Below are positions 17,017-25,299 of a DNA stretch of 42,363 bases, piece after piece; the stretch's first letter is position 1; each line of letters starts with the position of its first letter. This stretch comes from an uncultured Blautia sp. (GTDB lineage: Bacteria > Bacillota > Clostridia > Lachnospirales > Lachnospiraceae), in NCBI GenBank assembly GCA_900551075.1, contig URVB01000031.1, positions 1-42,363 on the forward strand, read 5' to 3'. The position numbers and the translations under genes were made by a program. The notes under the pieces are model-generated. The model ran no database searches and was not told the DNA's origin. It saw only the letters and a list, made by a program, of their open reading frames with translations.

Positions 17017-17036
17017 CACAATTTCATAAGGTAAAT

Positions 17037-17121
17037 ACAGGGGATATCTTTATGAACAAAAGCTTCATAATTTAATTATCGATTTCCTCATCCATGAATC
17101 ACACGATACGGTATCCCCTGT
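17037..17121 (+). promoter_or_regulatory. Predicted three-way-junction RNA between the GSIII and amt genes
   Basis: A 12-bp closing stem (ACAGGGGAUAUC with GGUAUCCCCUGU, one wobble) encloses a 7-bp hairpin (UUAUGAA/UUCAUAA, 7-base loop) and a weaker stem (UAUCG/CGAUA). A TTTTA run follows. It may be an elaborate terminator of the GSIII transcript or a regulatory RNA for amt. It was found by complementarity only. Confidence 0.5.
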
Positions 17122-17146
17122 TTTACATACATTTTAGTTCGTAAAG

Positions 17147-17178
17147 GCGCGGAGAAATTTTTATTTCCCGCGCTTTTT
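17147..17178 (+). terminator. Attenuator in the amt-PII leader
   Basis: An 11-bp hairpin with one bulged A and loop UUUU (17147-17173) is followed by TTTTT (17174-17178), 110 bases before the amt start. It begins with GTAAAGGCGCG, close to the box in the other leaders. I see no clear promoter immediately upstream, so read-through from GSIII is possible. Confidence 0.75.
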
Positions 17179-17287
17179 CGATAAATCCGGGCTTGCGGCA
17201 TAAAGGACTCCGGTGGTTCGGTTTCCTTGTCTCACTGCTGCAGACCGAAACGGCAAATGCCAAAATCAAGGGAAAGGGAGTTTTATT

Positions 17288-19024
17288 ATGGAATTTTCAT
17301 CAGTTAACACAATTTGGGTGCTTGTAGGCGCCGCATTGGTCTTCTTTATGCAGGCCGGGTTTGCTATGGTAGAGACGGGTTTCACCAGAGCAAAAAATGC
17401 AGGAAATATCATTATGAAAAACCTTATGGATTTCTGTATCGGAACACCGACCTTCTGGATCGTGGGCTTCGGTATAATGTTCGGTACAGGAAACGGCTTC
17501 TTTGGCTCCATTCACGGAATCGCCTCTGAAGCAAACTACGGAAATGCCATGCTTCCGGACGGCGTTCCGTTCTGGGCATTTTTAATTTTCCAGACCGTCT
17601 TCTGTGCGACCTCTGCTACCATCGTTTCCGGCGCTATGGCAGAACGTACCAAATTCTCCGCTTACTGTGTATACAGCTTTTTACTCAGCCTCATCGTATA
17701 TCCGGTATCCGGTCACTGGATCTGGGGCGGCGGTTTTATCAGCCAGATGGGCTTTCATGATTTTGCAGGCTCCTGCGCTGTACATATGGTGGGCGGCGTT
17801 GCTGCATTGATCGGTGCTATTGTTCTTGGTCCCCGTATCGGTAAATACTCCAAAAGCGGCAAATCCAAAGCCATTCCGGGCCATAACTTAACCGTTGGTG
17901 CCTTAGGTGTATTCATCCTCTGGTTCTGCTGGTTCGGCTTCAACGGTGCTTCTACTGTCAGCATGGAAGGTGACGCCATTGTAAGTGCAGGCAAAATCTT
18001 CGTTACTACAAACCTTGCAGCAGCTGTTGCAACAGTAGCCGTTATGATCATCACATGGATACGCTACAAAAAGCCGGATGTTTCCATGTCCCTGAACGGT
18101 TCTCTTGCAGGTCTGGTTGCGATCACAGCAGGATGTGATACGGTATCTCCTGTTTCTGCAGCGATCATTGGTGTAACTTCCGGTTTTATTGTAGTATTTG
18201 GTATTGAATTTATTGATAAAGTATTAAAGATTGATGACCCGGTTGGTGCTGTTGGTGTCCACGGCTTAAATGGCGCTTTCGGTACTCTGGCAGTCGGTCT
18301 TTTCTCCGACGGCGCAGGTACTGGTTGGAAAGGGCTTCTCGTCGGCGGCGGTTTCCATGGCTTCGGCGTACAGTTTTTCGGCATGATCGTCACGATCGCA
18401 TGGGTTGCTGTTACCATGACGATCATCTTCCAGGTCATTAAACACACCATGGGACTTCGTGTATCTCCGGAAGAAGAAATTGCAGGTCTGGATGGAAAAG
18501 AGCATGGCCTGACAAGTGCCTATGACGGTTTTGTGGTACATGACAGCATGGTAAGCGTTCCGACTCCAATGGGCGTTACAAAGGCTGCTCCGGCTGTAAA
18601 TACCTCTGCCGCTTCGGCTCCTGCCGAATCGATTCCGGAAATACCGGCAGAAGGCGTTCACAAACTGACAAAGGTTGTCATCATCACCCGTCAGAATAAA
18701 CTGGAAGACTTTATGCATGCAATGAATGAGATCGGCGTCACGGGTATCACAATTACAAATGTTATGGGCTGCGGTGTCCAGAAGGGGGCACGTTCCTATT
18801 ACCGGGGCGTTGAAATGGATATGAACCTTCTTCCAAAAATCAAAATTGAAATCGTTGTCAGCCTGGTACCTGTACAGAAGGTTGTGGAAACTGCCAAAGC
18901 AGTGCTTCATACCGGTCAGTACGGTGATGGAAAGGTCTTTGTTTACGACATCGAAAATGTGATCAAAATCCGTACCGGTGAGGAAGGATATCTGGCTCTT
19001 CAGGATACACATCCTCTTCACTGA
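17288..19024 (+). CDS. Ammonium transporter (Amt) fused to a C-terminal PII domain
   Basis: This 578-residue protein has an N-terminal Amt channel (about residues 1-405, 11 membrane spans). The twin pore histidines are in SCAVHMVGG and VGVHGLNG, and MAERTKF is present. A Pro/Ala-rich linker (about 415-455) leads to a complete PII domain (about 458-570). The PII part has GVQKGARSYYRG (T-loop), LPKIKIEIVV and TGQYGDGKVFVY (nucleotide and 2-oxoglutarate region). The uridylylation Tyr51 of enteric PII is Met here, while Tyr46 is kept. PII normally plugs Amt as a separate protein, and here it is tethered. The start at 17288 has AAAGGGAG 8 bases upstream. An earlier in-frame ATG lacks a site. It follows GSIII, as expected for ammonium assimilation. 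Confidence 0.95.
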   Translation: MEFSSVNTIWVLVGAALVFFMQAGFAMVETGFTRAKNAGNIIMKNLMDFCIGTPTFWIVGFGIMFGTGNGFFGSIHGIASEANYGNAMLPDGVPFWAFLIFQTVFCATSATIVSGAMAERTKFSAYCVYSFLLSLIVYPVSGHWIWGGGFISQMGFHDFAGSCAVHMVGGVAALIGAIVLGPRIGKYSKSGKSKAIPGHNLTVGALGVFILWFCWFGFNGASTVSMEGDAIVSAGKIFVTTNLAAAVATVAVMIITWIRYKKPDVSMSLNGSLAGLVAITAGCDTVSPVSAAIIGVTSGFIVVFGIEFIDKVLKIDDPVGAVGVHGLNGAFGTLAVGLFSDGAGTGWKGLLVGGGFHGFGVQFFGMIVTIAWVAVTMTIIFQVIKHTMGLRVSPEEEIAGLDGKEHGLTSAYDGFVVHDSMVSVPTPMGVTKAAPAVNTSAASAPAESIPEIPAEGVHKLTKVVIITRQNKLEDFMHAMNEIGVTGITITNVMGCGVQKGARSYYRGVEMDMNLLPKIKIEIVVSLVPVQKVVETAKAVLHTGQYGDGKVFVYDIENVIKIRTGEEGYLALQDTHPLH

Positions 19025-19059
19025 ATTTCCAATCCGGCATCATTTCCACAGTCCGAAAA

Positions 19060-19114
19060 GGGGGAACTGTCACACAGCGAGATACATCGCAGGTGTGGCA
19101 GTCCCCCTTCTTTA
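19060..19114. terminator. Shared terminator between amt-PII and the TRIC gene
   Basis: A 15-bp hairpin with a bulged A (arms about 19060-19075 and 19093-19107) has an inner GCGA/UCGC stem. It is bordered by A residues on the left and a T-rich run on the right. It lies between convergent genes and should work in both directions, better on the plus strand. Confidence 0.8.
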
Positions 19115-19774
19115 GTCTTCTCTCTGCTCCCTTTCCAGTCTCGGCAGATTCCAATGATAATGCGCGGCAAGATACCGGATCAGGATCACAACGGCAGAAG
19201 CTACCACCATAGCCTCTACTGCCCCGAAGCTTCTGTAGATCACCACACAGACAATGGCGCCTACAATGGAAGCACAGGCATAAACATGACGCACAAAAAT
19301 GTAGGGCGGCACGCCTGCCATCATATCACGAAGCAGACCCCCTCCCACGCCTGTGATGGTGCCCAGAAATACCAGCAAAAATGTATGAGATAAATATCCT
19401 TGCCGGATTCCTGTATTCACTCCCACGACTGTAAAAATTCCAAGCCCTATGGAGTCCATAACAAGCATCACTCTGTCATAGTTTTCCCGGAATCTGCCTT
19501 CCAGCAGTTCTCTCTTCCAATAAAGAACGAAAAATACCAGGCATGAGGTTACGGTTGCCACAGCCGCATAAACCGGATTCTGAAATACTCCCGGAGGAAT
19601 GATGCCAAGTACCACATCACGTATCATCCCGCCGCCGACGGCAGTCACCACTCCCAGTACACAGACACCAAAAATATCCATTTTTCTCCCTACTCCAACC
19701 ATGGCGCCGGATGCGGCAAATGCCACCGTACCCAGCATTTCCATAATAAATGTAATAATTTCCTGATAATCCAT
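19112..19774 (-). CDS. TRIC/UPF0126 family membrane protein
   Basis: This 220-residue integral membrane protein has two copies of the UPF0126 unit. Each has a glycine-rich VTAVGGGMIRDV or ITGVGGGLLRDM motif, and there are about seven membrane spans in all. The family forms trimeric intracellular-cation-type channels, and some members are linked to glycine transport. The substrate here is unknown. It lies 10 bases after the MATE gene and is probably cotranscribed with it. Length and motifs are normal. Confidence 0.88.
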   Translation of the reverse strand: MDYQEIITFIMEMLGTVAFAASGAMVGVGRKMDIFGVCVLGVVTAVGGGMIRDVVLGIIPPGVFQNPVYAAVATVTSCLVFFVLYWKRELLEGRFRENYDRVMLVMDSIGLGIFTVVGVNTGIRQGYLSHTFLLVFLGTITGVGGGLLRDMMAGVPPYIFVRHVYACASIVGAIVCVVIYRSFGAVEAMVVASAVVILIRYLAAHYHWNLPRLEREQRED

Positions 19775-19784
19775 AACTACCCTC

Positions 19785-21152
19785 TCACACCTTTAAAGGA
19801 CTTATCTCCTTTTTATAAACATAGCGGAGAAATAAACTGCAAACCAGCAAAGCAAAAACCTCAGAAACCGGAAAAGACCACCAGATTGCAGTAAGTCCCC
19901 CAAGCTTTGACAATATATAGGCAGCCGGCAGAAGCACAACAAGCTGCCTCAGGACAGAGACAGCCAGGCTCAGAAACCCATGGCTCAATGCCTGAAATAC
20001 GGAGGAAGTAATAATATTAAATCCTGCCATAAGGAAGCTGATGCTGATGATCCGAAGTGCAGGAACACCAATTTCCAGCATAGATGCAGACGCATTAAAA
20101 ATCTTCAGAAGCTGTGCAGTAGACAGTTGAAATATCGCAAACCCGCATATCATGATCCCGACTGCGTAGGTAATACTGAGACGAACGGTCTTTGTAAGTC
20201 TGTCCGGCTTTCCGGCTCCGAAATTATAAGCCACTATGGGCACCATTCCGTTGTTCAGCCCAAATACCGGCATAAATACAAAGCTCTGCAGTTTGAAATA
20301 GACCCCAAACACAGCAGTTGCCGTGGACGTATACGTCAACAAAATTTTGTTCATGCCGAAGGTCATGACAGAGCCTATGGAAGCCATGATGATCGAAGGC
20401 ACACCTACACTGTAAATACTCTTTACCACCTTTTTGGACAATCTGTATTTTTTCAGAGAGAGCGTAAGCTCCTGGTTTCTGCGGAGATTGAACCAGAGCG
20501 CCAGCAAAGCTGCAACGACCTGTCCCGTAACGGTTGCAAATGCCGCTCCGGTCACCCCCAGCTCAGGAAATCCGAACAATCCGAAAATCATGACCGGATC
20601 CAAAATGATGTTGATAATGGCGCCCAGCGACTGAGTGATCATTGTATAGAAGGTTTTTCCTGTAGACTGCAGAAGCCGTTCAAAGACAAACTGAAAAAAC
20701 AGTCCGAAGGACATCATCCCGCACACACGGACGTATTCAGTCCCATAATTTAAAATCTCCTGATTATTTGTCTGTACAGCAAAAAACAGCCTGCTGAAGC
20801 AGCCTGCCAGAACTGCAAATGCCAAAAAGCTAAAAAACGAAAGTATCACACCGTTATTTGCCGCCTTGTTTGCACGTTCCGTATTCCCCTCCCCAAGGGA
20901 GCGGGATACTAATGCATTGAGGCCGACACCGGTACCTGCTCCGACTGCAATCATCAGATTCTGTACCGGAAACGCCAAAGATACTGCTGTCAGGGCATTT
21001 TCATTAATCTGTGCCACAAACATACTATCCACAATATTGTACAACGCCTGTACCAGCATAGACAGCATCATAGGTACAGACATCGAAATAAGGAGTCTGT
21101 TCACCGGCATAACTCCCATTTTGTTTTCTGTTACATTCCTCGTACTTTCCAA
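19785..21152 (-). CDS. MATE family efflux transporter
   Basis: This 455-residue cation antiporter of the MATE/DinF type has 12 predicted membrane spans in two similar halves (NRLLISMSVPMML at the first helix, YNIVDSMFVAQ after it). Substrates are probably cationic drugs or metabolites. The start codon appears to be TTG at 21152, with AGGTGGAG 4-5 bases upstream. An ATG 11 codons in has no comparable site. A second MATE gene lies upstream on the same strand with about 120 bases between, so the two may form one transcript ending at the TRIC gene. Confidence 0.9.
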   Translation of the reverse strand: MESTRNVTENKMGVMPVNRLLISMSVPMMLSMLVQALYNIVDSMFVAQINENALTAVSLAFPVQNLMIAVGAGTGVGLNALVSRSLGEGNTERANKAANNGVILSFFSFLAFAVLAGCFSRLFFAVQTNNQEILNYGTEYVRVCGMMSFGLFFQFVFERLLQSTGKTFYTMITQSLGAIINIILDPVMIFGLFGFPELGVTGAAFATVTGQVVAALLALWFNLRRNQELTLSLKKYRLSKKVVKSIYSVGVPSIIMASIGSVMTFGMNKILLTYTSTATAVFGVYFKLQSFVFMPVFGLNNGMVPIVAYNFGAGKPDRLTKTVRLSITYAVGIMICGFAIFQLSTAQLLKIFNASASMLEIGVPALRIISISFLMAGFNIITSSVFQALSHGFLSLAVSVLRQLVVLLPAAYILSKLGGLTAIWWSFPVSEVFALLVCSLFLRYVYKKEISPLKV

Positions 21153-21225
21153 GAAACTCCACCTCTTCTTTCCCTATGTATTCTAAACTATTCTATATGA
21201 GGAAAATTTTAATGTCAATGTATAT

Positions 21226-22542
21226 TCATCTTTTCCTGTAATAAAGATATCCCGTCAGATCTGCCAGCATCCATCAAACGGGAATCGCCCACCAGATCGC
21301 AGCTACCCCAAAAGCCGGATTGGGAGCCAGCAAATAAGCAAGTACAACTCTTGTTCCCAGAGAAATGATTGTCAGCACCAGTGACATCCCTGGCTTTTCG
21401 ATGCCCCGGTATAAACCATAAAGCAAAAATAAGCAGCCGATTCCCCAGTAAAAGGCGCCCTCAATCCGAAGATACCGAATCCCCTCTGCAATGACCGCAA
21501 TCTCATTTGCTTCCACAAAAATCTGCATGAGCTTTCCGGCAGACAGACATACGAGCACCGAAACGAGCACACAGAACCCGACAGAGAGCCGGACTGCCAG
21601 CTTCGTCCCCTTTTTGATTCTTTCATGCTTCTCTGCCCCGTAATTCTGTGCCACAAACATCGAAAACGCATTTCCGAACTCCTGTGCAGGCATATAGGCA
21701 AGGGTATCTATTTTCACTGCGGCGGCAAAAGCCGCCATGATCACTGTTCCAAAGCTGTTCACCAGACCCTGGATCATCAAAATACCGAAATTCATCACAG
21801 ACTGCTGGATACAGGTAAGAACAGAGTACCGGGTTACCCTTCCAATCACCTCTGCCCGGAGCTTCATGCCGCTTTGCTTAAGGCGCAGGGAGGGCATACA
21901 CAAAATGGTATATATCATGATTCCGGCACCTGCCGCCGCCTGTGCCATCACTGTCGCCTCCGCCGCACCTGCAACCCCTCTTTGCAGACCGATCACAAAC
22001 CACAGATCCAATACAATATTCAGTATGGAGGCCGCGGCCAAAAACCACAGAGGCGCTACAGAATTTCCAACTGCCCGCAGCAAACAGGCAAAATAATTAT
22101 AGAGAAATGTAAAGCCTATTCCTGCAAAAATCACCTTCACATAAGCATTCATCAGCCCGTAAAGCTCTTCCGGCACCTGCAGTAAATACAGAATGCCATC
22201 TGTATACACAAATATGAGAACATTGACGACAACCGTCACCAGTCCGATAAACCAAAAAGAAACCCACATGCTTTCTTTCAGCTCTGCCTCATTGCCGGCT
22301 CCATATGCAATCGAAAATACAGCCCCGCTGCCCATACACAGACCAATGATCACAGATGTCAAAAAGGTCATCAGCGTATATGCAGAGCCAACTGCTGCCA
22401 GAGCATCGGCTCCAATATACCTTCCTACAATGATCGTATCCGCAATATTGTATACCTGCTGCAGCAGATTTCCCAGAATCATGGGAACGGCGAACAACAG
22501 CATCGTTTTTAAAATGCTTCCTTCCGTCAGATTTCTTTCCAT
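21226..22542 (-). CDS. MATE family efflux transporter with premature stop
   Basis: This second MATE transporter has 422 residues up to a TGA at 21274-21276. The last helix ends abruptly at AIWWAIPV. Reading through the TGA gives 15 more residues (WMLADLTGYLYYRKR) and a second TGA at 21226, which is the usual C-terminal sequence of this family. The conserved residue at the stop is normally Gly, and GGA to TGA is one base change. The protein may still fold without the tail, or this may be a base-call error. The two halves have typical MATE openings (MLLFAVPMILGNLLQQVYN). The ATG at 22542 follows GGAGG. A hairpin with a U-run sits right before the ribosome site. Confidence 0.85.
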
Positions 22543-22557
22543 TTGTCCTCCAAAAAC

Positions 22558-22591
22558 AGGACCTGCCGCACCATATCATGCGGCAGATCCT
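22558..22591 (-). terminator. Terminator-like hairpin abutting the second MATE gene's ribosome site
   Basis: There is a 13-bp stem (one wobble) with an 8-base loop, then GUUUUUGGAGG, so the U-run and the Shine-Dalgarno sequence touch. It may end the lactonase transcript or act as an attenuator of the MATE gene. Confidence 0.7.
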
Positions 22592-22639
22592 GCCTGTTGC
22601 CTTTCGTTGCTTTTTAGAATTACTTTGTGACTGCTGCAG

Positions 22640-22686
22640 AAATCCGGAAGCTCTGCATGAATTTATCATACCGTGCTTCCGGATTT
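22640..22686. terminator. 12-bp inverted repeat after the lactonase gene
   Basis: AAATCCGGAAGC (22640-22651) pairs perfectly with its copy at 22675-22686. The T-run is better on the plus strand, where no gene precedes it. On the minus strand, after the lactonase stop, the U-run is short, so terminator strength there is uncertain. Confidence 0.5.
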
Positions 22687-22706
22687 TTCTGAGTCATCCC
22701 ATTCTG

Positions 22707-23822
22707 TCAATCTTCCTGATCCTCTGTCTCTTCGGCATCTTCCGTAATTTCTGCCGGTTCCTCCGGTACAGGCCAGATATGAATACTGTTCGGAGTCTCT
22801 ATTTTATGCGGCTTTCCTTTCATAATCAGCAGATTTTTCTCATAATCTACTTGAAAGGTCGTAATTGTATTGCTCGCATGGTTTGCCACTGCAATATGCT
22901 GGTTATCCGGAAAAATCACCAGATCCTTCGGATAATCGCCGCTGATCGGAAGCGTAAATTTCTTATCCAGAAGACCGCTCTCCCGGTCAATTTCATACAT
23001 GGAAACTGTATTTTCTCCGGCAGTTGTACAGAACAGATGCTCTCCATCCGGTGCAAGGGCAAGTCCGGAAGCTGCATTGTGAATTGCATCCTTGTCGTTC
23101 TCCTTTGCAAGAGTCGTAATACTCTGAAGGAGCTCAAACTCCGGTGCAGGTCCGCTTCCATCGTAGCTGTACACTTTAATCTCATTGCTCAGCTCGAACA
23201 GCAGATATGCAAAACGTCCGTCTGCGCTGAATCGGATGATTCTCGGTCCGCTCTCTCTCGGGCAGCGGAGAATATCTACCAGCTCCAGCTTATGATTTCT
23301 CTTATTAATACGGTAAATCTTCACTTGATCGATACCATTATCTACTGCACAGAGATATTTGTTGTCCGGTGTCGGACGTACACAGTTTACATGCGGACGA
23401 AAATTGCGCTCTGCAACACTGCCCAGGCCTTTATGGAACACACCATCCATAAGGCTTCCCAATCTCCCATCCCTATGGGTATGCACAACGGTCACTTTTC
23501 CATCATGATAACCTGCCACGTATAAATATTTTCCATCTACATCCGTAGCCAAAAAACAGCCTCTCATGCCGTCAATATCCACACTGTTGATACGCTTCAG
23601 ATCGCCGTTTTCATCGCGCTGAAACACTGCCACACCTTCATCCTCAATCGAATAAAGGAATTTGCCATTCTTAGATACTGCCGTATGCGATGCATTGCTT
23701 ACCTGAACCTCCGAACGCTCTGACAGCGTACCTTCCTCCACATTTACATCATAGACCTGAATCCCTTTGCTCGTTCCATGGGTATAGGTTCCTACATAGG
23801 CTACATATTTCTGATTCCCCAT
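22707..23822 (-). CDS. Lactonase-family seven-bladed beta-propeller protein (YbhE/Pgl type)
   Basis: This 371-residue protein is related to the propeller 6-phosphogluconolactonase. It starts YVAYVGTYTHGTSKGIQVY and has regular blade repeats of the type PDNKYL..VDNG, SADGRFAYLLFE, APDGEHLF, FPDNQHIAVANH. The C-terminal 25 residues are very acidic (Glu/Asp-rich) and look like an added tail. No signal peptide is seen, so it is cytoplasmic. The true substrate of such proteins is often unproven. It stands alone between the MATE genes and hemL, with its own promoter. A Shine-Dalgarno AGGAGG lies about 8 bases before the ATG. Confidence 0.85.
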   Translation of the reverse strand: MGNQKYVAYVGTYTHGTSKGIQVYDVNVEEGTLSERSEVQVSNASHTAVSKNGKFLYSIEDEGVAVFQRDENGDLKRINSVDIDGMRGCFLATDVDGKYLYVAGYHDGKVTVVHTHRDGRLGSLMDGVFHKGLGSVAERNFRPHVNCVRPTPDNKYLCAVDNGIDQVKIYRINKRNHKLELVDILRCPRESGPRIIRFSADGRFAYLLFELSNEIKVYSYDGSGPAPEFELLQSITTLAKENDKDAIHNAASGLALAPDGEHLFCTTAGENTVSMYEIDRESGLLDKKFTLPISGDYPKDLVIFPDNQHIAVANHASNTITTFQVDYEKNLLIMKGKPHKIETPNSIHIWPVPEEPAEITEDAEETEDQED

Positions 23823-23870
23823 AAGTCCTGCCTCCTACCGTCATCTCTTATAACACATTATCAATCTAAC

Positions 23871-23956
23871 GAACGCATAGCATATCACTCCACCGCGCCT
23901 GCTTCCCGATTGCATTCGCGACTCACGTCAAGGCTGTGTTCGTCGCTTATGCGTTC
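23871..23956 (-). repeat. 86-base element with inverted ends in the lactonase leader
   Basis: GAACGCATA begins and ends this block in opposite orientation (23871-23879 and 23948-23956; GC pairs extend it past a bulge). Inside are a GCGAC/GUCGC pairing and a GAC-GUGA-GUC hairpin with a GNRA loop. The right arm touches the -10 box. It may be a mobile-type interspersed repeat, an RNA element or an operator. It has no gene. Confidence 0.5.
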
Positions 23957-23985
23957 ATTATAGCATAAACGTTTCGTAAGAACAA
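23957..23985 (-). promoter_or_regulatory. Lactonase gene promoter
   Basis: The -35 TTGTTC (23980-23985) and -10 TATAAT (23957-23962) are 17 bases apart on the minus strand. Confidence 0.65.
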
Positions 23986-24024
23986 GTTTCCATTATCTGC
24001 CGGGCTTATTTTCTTTCATACAAT

Positions 24025-25299
24025 TCAGGAAAAACAGCCCCTTACCGCGTCTAAGGTTTCCCCGATCACAGCATCCGTATGTGCCGCGGATAAGAACATT
24101 GCCTCAAACTGTGACGGAGCCAGATGAATCCCTGCATTCAGCATTGCCTTGAAATACTCTGCAAAGGACTTTGTATCGGAGGTTTTGGCAGATGTATAAT
24201 CCACAACCTCCTCGCTGGTAAAGAACAGGCTTCCCAGAGAAGCAATGTGATTCAGCCGGTATGCCATTCCCTTTTCTTTTAAAATCTGCTTCATACCGCC
24301 ATACAGCTTTTCTCCTTTTTGGGACAGCTCTGTATAAACCTCCGGATGCGCATACAGATATTTAAGCTGGGTCAGTCCGGCCGCCATGGCAATCGGATTT
24401 CCGCTCAGGGTGCCTGCCTGATATACCGCGCCAACCGGAGACACCATTTCCATGATCTCTTTTCTTCCGCCATATGCTCCCACAGGCATGCCTGCGCCGA
24501 TGATCTTACCGTAGGTTACCAAATCCGGCTTTACGCCAAAATATTCGGCTGCTCCGCCGAAAGCAAGACGAAAGCCTGTGATTACCTCATCAAAGACCAG
24601 AAGCGCACCCGCTTCATCGCAGAGCTTCCTAAGCCCGGAAAGAAAGCCCTCCCTCGGAGCCACCACTCCCATATTGGCGCCGACAGGCTCTACAATCACG
24701 GCCGCCACCCGGCCTTTCGCCTGCGCAAACAGGGTACGCACACTTTCCAGGTCATTGTATACAGCAGTCATTGTATCCTCCGTGCATCCCTTCGGCACAC
24801 CGGCGCTGTCCGGTACGCCGCTTGTCATTACGCCGGAGCCTGCGCTTACCAGCATGGCATCACTGTGCCCATGATAACAGCCCGCAAATTTGATGATCTT
24901 ATTCTTTCCGGTAAAACCTCTTGCAGCGCGGATTGCGCTCATGACTGCTTCCGTACCGGAATTGACCATACGAACCATTTCAACATGAGGAATATGCCCG
25001 CAGATAAATTCTGCCATTTCCACCTCAATCTCCGTTGCACAGCCAAAGCTCAGCCCCTTTTCGCATGCCTTTGCCACACTTTCCCGGACAGCCGGAAAAT
25101 TATGTCCCAAAATCATCGGTCCCCAGGAATCAATATAGTCAATATAGCGGTTGCCATCCACATCATAAATATAACAGCCATCTGCACGGTCAATAAAACG
25201 CGGTGCCTCACCGATTGCACCGTAAGCGCGCACCGGACTGTTTACGCCTCCCGGAATCCGTTTCACCGCACGCGCAAACAATTCTTCCGATCTTGTCAT
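24025..25299 (-). CDS. hemL: Glutamate-1-semialdehyde 2,1-aminomutase
   Basis: This PLP enzyme converts glutamate-1-semialdehyde to 5-aminolevulinate, the second step of the C5 route. It has 424 residues. The PLP lysine is in TYGKIIGAGMPVG, and DEVITGFR and VNSGTEA are typical. Its ATG overlaps the hemB stop as TGATG, indicating coupled translation. It is last in the hemA-sirC-hemC-cobA/hemD-hemB-hemL operon. Confidence 0.96.
   Translation of the reverse strand: MTRSEELFARAVKRIPGGVNSPVRAYGAIGEAPRFIDRADGCYIYDVDGNRYIDYIDSWGPMILGHNFPAVRESVAKACEKGLSFGCATEIEVEMAEFICGHIPHVEMVRMVNSGTEAVMSAIRAARGFTGKNKIIKFAGCYHGHSDAMLVSAGSGVMTSGVPDSAGVPKGCTEDTMTAVYNDLESVRTLFAQAKGRVAAVIVEPVGANMGVVAPREGFLSGLRKLCDEAGALLVFDEVITGFRLAFGGAAEYFGVKPDLVTYGKIIGAGMPVGAYGGRKEIMEMVSPVGAVYQAGTLSGNPIAMAAGLTQLKYLYAHPEVYTELSQKGEKLYGGMKQILKEKGMAYRLNHIASLGSLFFTSEEVVDYTSAKTSDTKSFAEYFKAMLNAGIHLAPSQFEAMFLSAAHTDAVIGETLDAVRGCFS

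Noticed and set aside
5154..17287. Canonical ANTAR dual-hexaloop targets upstream of the attenuators
   Set aside because: I looked for two stems with six-base AxxGxx loops before each terminator. The leaders are too short, and no convincing pair was found.
22707..23822. Calling the lactonase gene pgl outright
   Set aside because: The propeller lactonase family is functionally mixed, and no pentose-phosphate gene is adjacent.
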